From Pterobdella sp. o SKG-2022 (lineage: Eukaryota; Annelida; Clitellata; Hirudinida; Piscicolidae): a DNA stretch of 64,000 bases. The stretch covers positions 9,933,868 to 9,997,867 of the forward strand of contig OZ038322.1 in assembly GCA_964035795.1 (NCBI GenBank), in the 5' to 3' direction. Made by a program: the position numbers and the translations under genes. Shown here piece by piece: positions 24,827 to 38,117 of this stretch. The notes under the pieces are model-generated. The model saw nothing but the letters and a program-made list of their open reading frames with translations, ran no database searches and had not been told where the DNA came from. Position 1 is the stretch's first letter. Every line of letters begins with the position of its first letter.

Positions 24827-27800
24827 ATGGAATCAGTCATTAAAATAGGCGAAAATTCTTTATTAACAGAAGAATCTGCTTTAATGCAAGTATTTGAACC
24901 TTCAAAAGAATCAACAAAAATCGAATTTGTGCAAAATAAAAAAACGCCGTCGGGCATAAATAATAAAGTTAAAAATGACAATTGTCAAACTATTTTGGAT
25001 GTTATCGAATCGGAAAACCAAGAAAAAGAAGTATTAAACGATCAAGTTGAAGAAGATAAAGGAGTTCTCAAGAGAAAATTATCGGAATTATGCAAAGATG
25101 AAGATTGTTCATTTTTTGGTAAACCATATCCACATGTTATTCTTGCAAACTGTCAAGATAATGTTTCAAATATAAATTTTAATGGTTAGTTCATTGTGAT
25201 AAAAAATTTCATTTTAAACAAATATTTACCATGTAGATGAAAATGGAGCACAGAAGGAAAATGGGGAAGAGCCACCAAACAAAAAAATAAAAAAAGTAGA
25301 TATAGACTCTAATGATAAAGAAGAAGGAGAAAAACAAGAAAAATTAAAAAATAGTATTTGTTCTGTCTCTAGTAACCAAGATACAAAAGTTGAGGATAAT
25401 TCTCATAAAGATAATAAATTGGAGGATGATGTCAAAGACAGAAAAGATGAATCACTTCTAGGGGAAAATGAAAATGGTGGTGATACAACCTTATTTATTA
25501 AAAAGTTGGACAAAGGTATTTTAATAATAATAATCATGAGAATTTTAGTAAATATATGATTAAAATTAAGCTATTTTAAAATTATGTATTTCTATGTAAA
25601 CATTTATGTTTTTTTTTGTTATAATTATATTTTAATAATATTACTTTTAGTTTAAATTTTAAAATACAAAAAAGAATGAATATTAATTAAATTTAAAAAT
25701 AATTTTCAAGCTTCAAATGACATAGTTCAAATATCTTCTGGAGAATCTAGTGAAGAGGAAGAAGATGGAGATGATGATGATGATGATGTTAATGATGATG
25801 AATCTAGAGAAGAAGATGAGGAAGAAGAAGAAAATGATGAAGATGATAGTAATCTTGTAAATAAAGTAATTAATTTTTATGCAAATCCTTTATTGTTTTT
25901 TTCTTGTAAAAGCTATACTAAGGTACAAACAAAAAATTTCTTTATCAGTAATACAAAGCTTTTCATAAGTCTATCTTGAGTGCTCATCAAAAATTTGAAT
26001 ATGTGATGTGAACTTATCGAAAATCTTGTTTTTTTGATGAAAAGTTATTTTATTTTTAATATTTCCAATTATTGATTAACTTAAATCCCAAAAATGATCA
26101 ATGATGTTAAATTAAAAAAAAAATTAACAGATCAAATCTACGCCAATCATTATCAACAACAGCAACAATTTGAACAACAACAAGAATGTAATCGATAACA
26201 ATGAAAGCAGTGCTAACAACATAGCCATTAGCACCAAACTAGATCTACATCCAAGTACTCTTGACACCATCTCTTACCCCCAAGCACACAACACTCATTT
26301 AACAATGCCTTCAATAATCCCAGCACATCCATTTTCTTTCCACCATGACGCCATCTTAGAAAACCAAAGGCATCGTTTAAGTGCAGCAGAAAGCTTTGAG
26401 TGTGGTATGATAATGCTTGAAGCAGCTGAATTAACTGCTGGTAAAGCTGTTCTCTGCTATGTTACTCTCGATTCTATTTTTCTGAATATCAATTCAGCTG
26501 GTATGTTTAATGTTGTTTTTTTATTGATTGTAAATGAACTGAAAATCTAATTACCAATTTTTATATATCTTAATTTTTTATCATTGTGTGAACATGATTG
26601 TTGCTTTTATTGACATTACTACTTTTGAGCGTGTTTCCAAAAAAAAGAATCTATGGTTCACTTAATATAGAAAATAACTATTAATATATAAATATTGCAG
26701 TAGTTACTTTTTTATTCAAGATAAAAAACAGCTTTTTTGTAATTACAGTTAGTTTTGTTATCATTATTTACAGGGCTACCTTATGGACCAGGCATACAGC
26801 TGCCTCAAAACAGGGTGATGTTCTGGAAGTGGGTCGGCATGTTTGGAGTTAAGGTGGGTCTTAATCTTTGTTTCATCATTCATGATGCATTCACCTTTCA
26901 TTTAATTGTCAATCCTAAGTCATTAAGGACAATCAATGAATATTCTTTAATTTTTGAGTGGTTAAAGCTGCTTGATTTATTTAATATCATATTTCCTAAC
27001 TGTATTTAATAAAGCAAAATAACACAACGCTTGACTTAATTTTATATTCCATAGTTTTTAAGGTGAAACAGATTGTTTGCAATTACCACACATTGTGTCA
27101 AGTCTGCTAAAATAGTCTTACATATCACGCTTTAAGGCGTCTTTAAACCTGAGCCAAGGTTTTGCCATGAGTTAAAAAATTATTAAAAAAAAAATGATTT
27201 ATTTATGGAATATGGTTTATATGACCAGACTCATAAAACTTTTGCATAGAGGAAAAGAGAAGAGATGAGTTATCTCTAATAATTTTAATTGTTTTTTCAT
27301 CTTATCAAACTTTTTTTAACGAATTTTAAGCATTTAGTATTGATAGTATTCATGCTGGTGGGTGTTGTCCTATTAACATATAATGCAAAGGTGAAGACAA
27401 AATTTATTAAGATTAACCTCAATTTGAAGGATAAGGTGTTATTTTCTTCTAGATGTGCTTTGTGAGTCAAATTGAAAAGTTAAAAGTATTGACTCAAGAT
27501 AGATTTTTTTTTGATATAGTTAAATCAGGCTGTGTGAATTAGCGAATTTCTTTCAGTTCAGACTTTGAAAGTTTGACCTTCAAGAGTTTGGCACTGGTTA
27601 AAACAGTTTAAAAGATCAGTTATATATAAAATAAACGCTAAAAAGACCTAGCCGGTTTGTTTTACAATAGTTTAGATAAAAGAAATCAGGTATCTGGTCT
27701 TTAAATAGGACTGTGGCACACATACCATTGTGAAATGATTAGATTAGCTCAAAAGGATTTTGAGACCAACCTTGAGTTTAAGGCATCCTATTTTGCTAGA

Positions 27801-30800
27801 CCAAAAGCTTTAGTGAGGTCCACAAATTCTTTATTAATAATTTTTAATTAATACTATTAGTTTGAATTTATAATGATATTGAATATAGTTATAAATTCCG
27901 GAAGCTANNNNNNNNNNNNNNNNNNNNNNNNNNNNNNNNNNNNNNNNNNNNNNNNNNNNNNNNNNNNNNNNNNNNNNNNNNNNNNNNNNNNNNNNNNNNN
28001 NNNNNNNNNNNNNNNNNNNNNNNNNNNNNNNNNNNNNNNNNNNNNNNNNNNNNNNNNNNNNNNNNNNNNNNNNNNNNNNNNNNNNNNNNNNNNNNNNNNN
28101 NNNNNNNATTCAACATGTGAAGTTTTTTAAAATTTGTTATGTATGGCAGGTATTGGAGGTGGTTTTCAACTCACTGGCTGGATGTCTAGAAAGTTTTTTC
28201 GACTTTTTCCGCATCCCATACAGTATTCTACATTGTAGGTCTATTTTATTCGGTTACAGTTTTAGTTTTTTTTTTTCAATTTATTCAGCTCTAATGTTTT
28301 TTTAGTTTTTAATTTTATTTTCTAATGCATGCTTTGAATCATCATAATGTATGTGCACCTGTTATATTAGATTTTGATACATTATGGAATCAATAGATTT
28401 CATTATCACAAAAATGCCACCCAACACTCCAGCTCCAAACTTTGTGATGCCGAACATGGCCACACTTAAGTTTTTCTTCTCTGATGAAACATACAAGTCA
28501 TACATGGAATCCACTTTTGAAGCATTCTTCCACCAACCAAAGAAACCTCCCCTCATGAGACAGGAGCCATATGGCATGTGCAATGCTCCATTTGTGGGTT
28601 GGGTGCCCGAGAAGAAGAGCAAGTATCACACTGTATTGTGCAGAAAAAAACGACGTGAAAACATGTTGTACAGGCCATTGGCATGGCCCTTCATCAAGTA
28701 TGTTCCCAATCCTCTGGCAGATGTACCCCAGCAAGACAATCACTATTTGGAGAACTACAACAAATACCTCATGCAACAGCAACAACAACAACTTCACATG
28801 CAACAATATTACAACAATAATGGCCTGCACATGCCATTCAACCATTTCAACAACAATGCCAACATCTTTAGAGCACACCCACACAAGCCTGAGAAAATCC
28901 CCTCACCCACACCTGTGGTGTCTGGATTCACCGGCAAGAACATAAAGTAACTTTGAAATGTTCATTAAAATAACTAAATTGGTCCATTATGAATCATAAA
29001 CTATGAATAAGGGAAGAAATTTGAATAATGTTTATGTACCATATAAAAACAGTTCTAATTTGTTATGCACCTGAAAAACTTATAAATATGAATATAATAA
29101 TTAAAATATCTACATTAACAACATTCAAGTCGCGTTTTTCTTTCATCATAGTTTTCCTTCTCCACAAATACATATACATTCACACAAACACATACAACAA
29201 AATACAAAACCACACTCGGCAGGCTGTTCACCTACCAACCAGCAAACAGCAAAGGTGGTATCAGTATCAGTAATGAAGACCTCTTCTGCCTCAACAAGGG
29301 AGAGTATTTAAACGACGTCATAATAGACTTCTATCTCAAGTCTGTGCTCGTTATTTTGCTGTTTTGTGTTGCTTATGTTTCTTGTAGTTATATTTACGTT
29401 TTTTTTAACCGTTTTTTATCTTTTTTTATTTTTTGTATTGTTTATTTATATTTTTAGTTCTTTTTATTCTCCATTATATAGTATTTTTCGTTTATCCACA
29501 ATAAAACTCAACCACCAAAGTAATGTGCACAACTAATTATAATAAATGAACCAATAAACATAGCAAACATGTTCATAAATTTTTTTGAATAAGGTTATAC
29601 TATTGATCAACCTAGTCTTACTCATTACTATCTAAAGTGCCTCTGCATCACTACAACAGGTACATAATGGAAGAAATAGTGTCACTGGTAGACAAGGATC
29701 GGACTCACGTCTTCAGTTCTTTTTTCTACAGCCACCTCATCTCTAATAACAACAATAATAACTCACATCTCAAGTATTTCATATTTATAAGTAGAAACAA
29801 TAGTTATAATATATTAATAAGGAAAATAAGAGTAATCTTTAAGATGTAAAAATATAATTGATAGAAATGAATGATATTAACTTTTATACAACCAACATTT
29901 AACATGACATATAAGTGCTGAAGAGCAGAGACACAGCAAGGTTCGTAGATGGACGAGGAATGTCGATTTATTTAGTAAAGACTTCATCATAGTTCCTATC
30001 AATGAGAGGTTTTTAGCTGTAATTTAGCTATGTGTGAACGAACGATAACTAAGATAAAAAACTAATTATATCCACTCAGTTACCACTGGTTTTTGGCCAT
30101 TATATGTTTTCCCAATGAGAGAAATAAAAGAACAAAAACAACTATCAACCCTTCAACTGATGCAGCTAAGAATGCAGCTGTTGCTATGTCAACTTCATTG
30201 ACCTGCAAAGGTGACTCAGCTATTTCCACATCTGTTGTTTCCGTTGCTAGTGATGACCAATTTCCTGTGGGTAGCACTGCTAAAACGTCTTTGGTTGTTA
30301 CTCTAAATACAGAAAATTCAGATGAAAAAAATAAAGATTCAAAAATAGATTCGGCATCATGTGATCAATCTGGTTTGGTGTTAGGTTCAAAAAAGGAAAC
30401 TGATAGTGAAGTGAAGGACAGTGCTGGAGATATGGATCTGTTTGACAACCTGGAAAGTAACATCTTCATCAGGAATGGTGAGGAGTGTGGAGATGGGGAG
30501 AGGGCATCTCCGGTTGACCTCATGGAAAATTTTCTCAGTGAGGCTGATAGGGGTGTTGGAGATAAAGAAGAGGAGGATGATGTAGTGATGGGGGACGAAG
30601 ATAATTTGTTGATGAGAAGTGAGAAGAAAAATATGACTATTTCTAGCAATGAAAAGGATGTAATTATGGAAAATGAGGAAAAGAAGTTGACAGCAGATAA
30701 ACATCTTGTATCAACAGATGATCTGAAAACTGAATTCGCTAAAGTCATTGATTCAGACGTTAAGGAAAAAGAAGCAAATGTTCAAAAAGCAACTGAACAA

Positions 30801-32793
30801 GCTGCTGAAGTTAACATTGATTCAGCTGTTGCTGAGTTAGCTTTGAAGGAAACTAAAGCGGCTGATGAGAAGAACGATAATACTAAAATTGAAATAAATG
30901 AAAAAGTTGAGGATGTAAATAGAAATGAGATTTATGGTTCAGTTGATGAATTAAAAAGTGGAGAAGAAAGCAAAGAGGTTTCCGATGAAAACTTGAATCC
31001 TGATTTGACAACTGAAGCAGTCAATCAGTCATCAACAATTCCAGTTGATACGCCAAATACCACAGATGAAAATGTATCTTCCAACCCCTCAATCAACCTC
31101 CAATCCGATAGTGAAACAACTCAAACAACGCCATCAGATCAACTAGTCACATCTGATGTCGCTGCAATGGTTGTATCCAGTAACGGTGTTTCAATCACAG
31201 CTGAAGGCACAGCTGATTCAGTTCTTCCATTACCAGCTGAAATGGTGCCAGCCGAAAAAGTTAGCACACCAGCAACGCAACCTAATAAAGTTGATTTGCT
31301 TGAAGAAGCTAACCCCGCTAGAAAGTTAGAAGTTTTTGTTTATTTCAAAAATTTAAAATATTTTTTATTTAAAGATGGTCATAAATCATTTATATGGTTT
31401 TCCCATTCTAAACCAAAGTTGCATTTTAGAATAGAGTTTTTATTTTTATTATTCATATTATTATTATTATTATTATTCTAGCCCATGCATTCTGATCTTT
31501 GACTCACTCAAGGGTGACAACAGATTCGACGTTGTCAATGTCCTCAGACAGTTAGTAATTCTGGAACTTTTTTCTGTATTTTGCATTAATTTTCTTTTGT
31601 TTATCTCTATATTTTTATTCTTAGTTTTTTTTTAATTTTTGTTATTATTGTTTACTGTTTTTTTTATTTACACTTTTAAATTCATAATTTTTCATAATGG
31701 ATTTCTTGTGTGGAATAACAACATTTTTCTCTTCAACACTAATAGTTCATATTATAAGCTTTTCGTTAACAGTGTAACATTCTCATGTGCTTTGTTATAA
31801 AACTATTGTTGAAAAAAATTCTATTTTCATTTTTGTTACCAGAATCAACGCTATTTTTTTATTGTTCATATTTCTTTCATTTTCATTGATTTATTCATAT
31901 ATTAGCATAAAACTACTTCATACACCAAATTTCACAAACAAATAGATACTTACAAGTTGAATGGAACACTCGTAAAAAAGAAAGTGAAGGGGATCGATCA
32001 TTTGATCGTAATAATATGAAAGGTTGCATTTTTTTCATAATTTTTTTTTTTTTAATACTATTTCGTGGTTGTGGATTCTATTAAATGCATGGTGTTGGAT
32101 TTAAGATGCCAATAATAAATACACTGGACACAAACATAAAGATTTATCAAACAATGTAGCTTTTTATAACCAGAATTTACATTTTCAAGTATTAAATAAT
32201 TTGCTTTGCTTGAAAAAAGCTATAATGTTTAATAAGCCTTTTGGTTGTGTGTAGTGTATTTATTAATGGCTAATTGGAATCAATTCATAATATTTTTTTA
32301 CATTATATTAATATGTCCATTTGTACCAGGAGCCATGGTGAACTGCCCTCAACAATGCAACACCAGTGACTGCGGCATTTATATGTTGCAGTTTGTTGAA
32401 TCATTTTTTAGGGTATGATTTTGTTTATCCAGCTTTGTAACTCTTCATCTTTGTGTATCTATGCTCGTAGTTATTTTTAGAAAATATACCTTTTGTATGC
32501 TTTTTTGCATCACATTTCTCTGACGCCATTTGCATAGACATTTTTAAATGTTTGATGAAACCATGGCAATTATATTCGCATTTTCGATTGGATCCACATT
32601 TACCAGTCCATCCATTATTGCAGGACAAAGTTGAAGACTTCACACTGCCGATACATCTGGAAGATTGGTTCAAGACAGAAGAGGTGATGTCTAAAAGGAG
32701 GAAGCTTGCTAGGTATTGCTAATTATCTGTATCTCTCTTTATCTTTTTGTCTATCTATCTATCTATTCATCTATCTATCTATCTATCTATCTA

Positions 32794-32868
<75 letters not shown>

Positions 32869-33772
32869 TTATTCATTCATCCTACTCTCTCCATCTGTGT
32901 TATTCTTATTGATGCTCATTATGTTATGATTGAAATGCAGACTGATAATGAGTCTGAAAGAGCAATTGAATCCTGATCTAGTCTATAATCCCAATGATGA
33001 TGGATGTCTCAATATTTCTGATGAGGAAGATGACGACGACGATGAGGATGAAGAAGACGATGAAGATGATTCTGTTGTCGATTACGGAACTACGGATGAA
33101 GACTTCAAAAATCAATTACGAGAAAAAACTAAAAAGTTAAGCGCTACTGACTCGTGTACATTTTCCGGTCCTGATAGTGATGATGAAGAGATGAGTAGGA
33201 TTTATAAATTTTGTAATAGTATTGTAAAAAGACTGGTCGACAAAGTATGTGATTATGACTCCAAAGGTGATTTTTTGATTAGCTGTGATGAGGAGGAAGA
33301 AGAGGATGAGGATGAAGAAGGTGATGATGATTTGAAAGATGAAAGTATTTTAAAAGACGATGGTGTTGTTATGGGCGGTGATAATGACGATCATGATGAA
33401 AATATTGATTCTAGTAAAATTGATGTTAAATACAATGATAATGCTGAATTGAAGGGCATTCTTGTTAGACAAAATAGTAATGATGATGTCCAAGCTTCCA
33501 ATGATGTAACTAATAATAATGATCATGATGATGAGAAAGCTCGTGATAAAAATGATGAAGCTATAAATTGTGATGCTCATGACAATGAATGTGTTGGTGA
33601 GCATAAAGAGGATTCATCAAAGAGAGAAACCACAAGTATAAAAGTGACCCAAATAAAATCTCCATTAGAAGATGATAAAATCGCTAATTTTAAAGATAAA
33701 GATCTTATAGTCGAAGAAAAGAACGATGGTGTAAATAATAATGAAAAAATGTTTTACGATACATCTGTTTAA
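24827..33772 (+). CDS. SENP6/7-type SUMO-specific cysteine protease
   Basis: Removes SUMO (in this subfamily, poly-SUMO chains) in the nucleus. Exons: 24827-25184, 25237-25515, 25711-25865, 26131-26500, 26774-26853, 28150-28222, 28397-28946, 29223-29339, 29660-29773, 29916-30008, 30080-31324, 31482-31550, 31946-32022, 32330-32412, 32624-32712, 32941-33772; the sum, 4,584 nt, is 1,528 codons with every phase agreeing. The catalytic domain shows [49 protein letters not shown], the catalytic His in [13 protein letters not shown], Asp in [10 protein letters not shown] and Cys in [18 protein letters not shown]. An acidic insertion of about 400 aa separates His from Asp, where this subfamily is known to carry insertions. 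The N-terminus is acidic and disordered, with a poorly conserved folded part ([11 protein letters not shown], then [16 protein letters not shown]). The C-tail is acidic. The 200-N gap lies in intron 5. SENP6 and SENP7 cannot be told apart here. Confidence 0.88.
27908..28107. other. Assembly gap, 200 N
   Basis: Exactly 200 N, a conventional scaffold-gap length, in SENP intron 5 (26854-28149). Because flanking exons join in phase, no coding exon need be missing, though one of a multiple of three cannot be excluded. Confidence 0.99.
31459..31478. repeat. (ATT)n run at a splice acceptor of the SENP gene
   Basis: About six ATT units directly before the CTAG acceptor of exon 31482-31550, serving in place of a normal pyrimidine tract. 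Confidence 0.7.
32749..32872. repeat. (ATCT)n microsatellite in the last SENP intron
   Basis: About 30 units of the tetranucleotide ATCT with a few interruptions, between exons 32624-32712 and 32941-33772. Spurious Ser-Ile-Tyr-Leu frames across it are not genes. Confidence 0.95.
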
Positions 33773-34943
33773 TAGTGTTAGGATAACGTTTTTGCGCGGT
33801 ACTGACTCTTAAGCGGCCTCAAATGTGGTGTGTTTGTCATAGATAAATTTATCAATTATATCAATTTTATAATATACCTTCATGTATGGTTATAAGTGTA
33901 CGTTTGTGTGGACTTTAATTGAATTAGAAATAGCATGTTTAGAAGTATTTATTAATAGAAATATTACTCAATCATCTAATTATTTTGGTGTAAATCTGTA
34001 TATTTTGAACTTTTCTATTGATTTACTAGGAATTAAGGCTTTTTATATTTTCATTTTATCCTGTTCTGTTTCATGTGAAGTTTTAATAAAAGAAAATTTA
34101 TATTCAGAATCTTATTTTTTATTAAATTGGCTGTTATAAAGTGATTAGAATGAATAATAGCTGAGGGGAAATTTTTATAAAATTTCAGTTTAACGATGTT
34201 TCACAAGAGTTTTCAAAATTGTAGTGACTGTTTCTTGTGTATTACAACGCAAAATTTTATTCAGATTTTTCATGCATAATTTACATTATCAAGTACTCGG
34301 CAACTAACTTAGACAAAAACAAAATAAATTTGAATGAAACAATGGAAAACAAAAAGCTTTAAGAATTGGTTGTGAGTTCAACTTACGAAAAGCTTAGTAA
34401 AAGATGTTTGGCTTGAATCGGAAAACTCAATAATAAATGATTTTCATGAAAAGTTTTGAATGGTTTACTAATAATTGTTATTTTTATAACTAGACAAGAA
34501 CTAACATCAATGCATCTAAAATCAAACTTATGAACTGAATAATACGAAGTTTTTATAAGTTGAACTCACATCATCAATACTTTGAATTCAATCTACAAAT
34601 AGTTTTTTAGTATTCAGTTAGTAACAGGTCAACTCAGTTTTTAACAGTTATGCAAATCTTTATGTTTCCTCAACGTCTTTACGCTAATGTAGTTCCAACT
34701 AAGTCAATAGAAACATCACACATTTAAAAAGTATGTTCAAAATAATTATAGTTGGTAATTGTATTTTACTGAAATGACAAAGATTTAAAAGTTCAAAATA
34801 AAATTTTGATACTCATCAAATGAATTGACTCGAAAGCCAGTTCCTTTTATATTTTAATGTTTGAACTTGAGTCCGTTTTTCGGATTTGATCTTAAAAACA
34901 AGGTTAAAAACCGAACCATTTTGTACATTTTCTTTAATAGAAA
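33773..34943. other. Intergenic, no gene seen
   Basis: SENP 3' flank and upstream flank of the small ORF/DNAJC4 unit. AT-rich; short open frames here have no recognisable product. A stretch near 34375-34400 (ACGAAAAGCTTAGTAAAAG) resembles the AAGCTTTTCGT repeat core. Confidence 0.5.
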
Positions 34944-35147
34944 ATGTCCAAATTTAAAGAACTCTATCCACTCGCTATTTTCATACCTAGTTTTATTTTG
35001 TTGCACTACGGCTGGTATAAACTACAATACAACGAAGATTTCGTGCCTGAGTCTCAGAGAAAGCTTGACATATGGTCTCATTATAAATATTTTTTCAAAA
35101 AAGATCATAATTCTGATTCAGCTAAAAATAATCCCGGTGAACAATGA
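34944..35147 (+). CDS. 67-aa single-pass membrane protein, upstream cistron of DNAJC4
   Basis: ATG 34944-34946 to TGA 35145-35147. The peptide has a basic start (MSKFKELYP), one hydrophobic helix (residues 9-26, LAIFIPSFILLHYGWYKL) and an acidic then basic tail (YNEDFVPESQRKLDIW). Size and layout resemble small mitochondrial inner-membrane assembly factors, but I cannot name a family. The ATG of DNAJC4 (35144-35146) overlaps its stop as ATGA, and the DNAJC4 first coding exon ends only 8 nt after that stop, so one mRNA must contain both. Whether it is translated is inferred from its position, start context (AAAATG) and membrane-helix composition. Confidence 0.6.
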   Translation: MSKFKELYPLAIFIPSFILLHYGWYKLQYNEDFVPESQRKLDIWSHYKYFFKKDHNSDSAKNNPGEQ

Positions 35148-37620
35148 TTACTAAGGTATATTGTGTTTTTACAAAAGATTCAAATTACTTCATGTTTATT
35201 TGAAAGTGAATTTATTTTATTTCTATAATTAGAAAAAATGAGCTAAAATGTATTATTACATAATTTACAGATGCTTTTCAAAAAAATGTATAAATTGTCT
35301 ATATATCATCTTAACAACAGGTGGTATTCATTCATAAAAAATTATATCATATTTTATATTATGAAATTTTTTCTAGATTAAATTCTAGAAAAATTAAAGA
35401 TCATTACGAAGTGCTAGGGTTGAGTAAAAAGGCGAATCAAAAGGAGATAAAACAAGCTTTCATAGACCTTTCTAAATTGGTACCCTTGTTTGTTAAATAT
35501 TTGATAACACTGTATACATTAAAAAAGTTTAAAATAAAAAAAAATAGTTCATAATTTTTATTTTCTAATTATAAAATCAAAAATCATAGTGACTTTTGTA
35601 TCTCTATTTTATATTTTAAAGATTAATGTGTCAATTATGCACCTATGAATAATTGGCTATTTGTATTTTTGAAATTTTTTTATTACATTAGATCATACTG
35701 CCTTTCATTTTAAAGCCATTTTAGTATAACAAAAAACCAGTTATTTAAATCTTTTTTTGTACTTGAGCTTTCAAAAAATGTGGTTTTCATTTTTAAGACT
35801 TATTTCATAGCATATTTGCTGTGAAATCAATTTTTGGTGCTCTATACTGCACAAGAAAACGTGTTATATAAATTCTACCTTTTTTCACTTTCAATAAAAC
35901 TAAAATGAAAGTTTTCAAAACCCATCTCCCATTCTTTTCAGCACCACCCTGATTCAAAACACAAGGATGTTGGAAGTAGTGACTTCAGAAGAATTAGTGA
36001 AGCATACACTACCCTCAGTCGCCCCTACACCAAACACCTCTATGACCAACAAATCTCCAACTCCAAACCTTCTCATCATCAACAATACTATCATCGTCCT
36101 TCTCATTCTCATAACTTTCATGAGTGGGTGTTCATTTGAATTCAAAATTTATAATTTGGAAAAATTATTTTGTGAAATTCAATTTTGTATCTATTTATCA
36201 TTAAATCTTGCTGGCCATCAATCATCATTATGAAAAATATCAACTCTTTCTCATTCACCACTACTAGCCAACCTAATGCAACTATCCACCATCCTATTAT
36301 AGACAGGCAGATTACTGGCAACCTAATTCTGAAGCTTCACCATATGAAGCATACTATGGAATCAAAGGCATCAAGAAACAACCTAACAAAATCTTCATCC
36401 TTTTCCCTCTCAGCCTCCTCCTCCTAGGATTCATATATTTCCTTGCCGCTTACAGGTGTATGATGTATGTGGTTGTCATTGTGAACTAATGTTTCAGTGT
36501 TGTAGATGCATTATTCAATTTTTGTAATTTTTTTTATTTTGTGAGTTTTTTTCTAACTCCTAGTAGGTAAATTGCATCACGGAACTCACTTCTTGGTTTT
36601 CCAACAATCACCTTATGTTGAATCCCACCAAAAGCGAGGTGATGTTTGTAGGCAGTCCTATTCTCCTTTCCAAAGTCAATCTTTCTACCGAAGTAAGCTT
36701 TGACGCTACTAATCTTTTAGTATCGTCCGAACTAAAGAGACTTTGTGTAACTCTTGATCTTAGCCTCAACTTCACACACTTGCCTCTCAGATTATACAAG
36801 CATCCAACTTTCATCTCCATGCGATCAAGCAAATACGCAATTTCCTACCCTTTAACCCTGCGTTGTCTTGACTATCTCTTCAGTTCTTTCCAGGCTCGAC
36901 TATTGTAACTCTCTTTTTTGTGGACTTCCGAACTGTCTTATTTCTAAGCTGCAATCTCTCGAAAATCACGCTGTCAAAACTGTTCTTCAAACCGACTACT
37001 ATCCTTCATCTCGTGCTTGCCTCGATCGCCTTCATTGGTTGCTGGTCGCACTAAGAGCTCAGTTCAAGTTACTGTGGCTCACCGCTAATATTCCTTATTT
37101 CAACCGGCTGGCTTACTTATTTGGGCTTTTTTTTATCAGACAGATTCATGAGTCTTTTAGGTCTTCGAACTCTGGCTTAAGGCCTCTCTCTTCTAATTCT
37201 TTTTCATATTGCATATCGCCTCTCATTTTGAGGAATTATCTTCCACTTAATCTGCGTCTCTTACCTTCTTTTAAACATTTTCGCAAGCGTTTAAAAACGC
37301 ATCTTCATAGCCGCATCTCTCTGCCGTAGTTCCTTGGCTACACAAGCGCCTCTGCAGCAAACCTAGTTTGCAAACTGCACGCCTTACAAATCAATAATAA
37401 TAATAAAATCATAGTTTTTTTTTCAAATAAATACATATGAATTTCATATATAGTTTAAATAATTTATTTCAAATTCTAATTTTTTAAATTTAGTTTCTAT
37501 TTTTCCAGCTTTTCAAAACATCGTCTTGCGAAAGAAAAAGAAATTGTAGAAACCAACAATGCATATTATATGGAAATTCTCAACCGACCAAAAATAAAAA
37601 AGTTAGATATAGAATTATAA
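35144..37620 (+). CDS. DNAJC4: DnaJ homologue subfamily C member 4 (membrane J-protein)
   Basis: Co-chaperone that stimulates Hsp70. Exons: 35144-35155, 35321-35473, 35942-36124, 36307-36455 and 37509-37620, with agreeing phases. The first exon is only MITK; the second gives a basic N-terminus (VVFIHKKLYHILYYEIFSRL) and the J domain (DHYEVLGLSKKANQKEIKQA). The HPD motif falls on the next exon (SKLHHPDSKHKD), followed by FRRISEAYTTLSRPYTKHLY. The fourth exon encodes a hydrophobic segment (IFILFPLSLLLLGFIYFLAA), and the C-terminus is KEKEIVETNNAYYMEIL, as in vertebrate DNAJC4. Intron 4 carries a LINE fragment. The start overlaps the stop of the upstream cistron. Exon 2/3 boundaries are set to the nearest GT/AG that keeps phase. 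Confidence 0.88.
36560..37410 (+). mobile_element. 5'-truncated L2/CR1-like LINE in DNAJC4 intron 4
   Basis: Contains the end of the reverse-transcriptase ORF: SWFSNNHLMLNPTKSEVMFV, then (in other frames) SRLDYCNSLFCGLPNCLISK, DRLHWLLVALRAQFKL and FRSSNSGLRPLSSNSFSY, YLPLNLRLLPSFKHFRKRLK. A short 3' UTR ends in AATAATAATAATAAAA. The ORF is broken by frame changes around 36870. Same strand as the host gene and wholly intronic. Confidence 0.85.
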
Positions 37621-38117
37621 CGAAAAACACTAAGTTATTCAATTATTAAAAGCATATAAAAAAAAATATCATTAACAACTATACTAATGATTCAAAAAAT
37701 TATCGAAATAAATTTAATAATATATTATTCATAATTTTCAGAGAAGAAATCAGTAATTTTTTCAGAAAATAGAGTTTTCACATGTTTTCATCTGTTATCG
37801 AATTATAACGTTACTTTTTTAATTATTCGATCCAACTCAATAATTTCCATTACTCTCGAGTGGTTAAAATGCACCATTTATTTGGAACTCATCGTAACTT
37901 CCAATAAAAATACAATAAAAGCACGAATGTTACTAAAGTTTCATAATTTTCAATCTAAGACAAAATTTCTAGTCTACCAAAATTTCACATTATAAAAGTC
38001 GTTTGTCATGTTAGTTTCACTATGAATACGTTAAAGCAGAAAAGTATACGTAACATTGAAGATTCAGTAACGATTTTGATGAGTCAACAATTATAGCACT
38101 CGGTGTCAATCAAATAA
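37621..38117. other. Convergent intergenic between DNAJC4 and the DEG/ENaC gene
   Basis: About 500 bp, AT-rich, with AATAAA-type sequences on the plus strand near 37706 and 37917. No gene or repeat recognised. Confidence 0.5.

Noticed and set aside
28362..28884. Minus-strand and second plus-strand frames over the SENP exon
   Set aside because: Only the frame ending at 28946/28950 keeps phase with flanking exons and continues into the protease domain.
32706..32976. Leu/Ser/Ile/Tyr-repeat frames
   Set aside because: Translation of the ATCT microsatellite.
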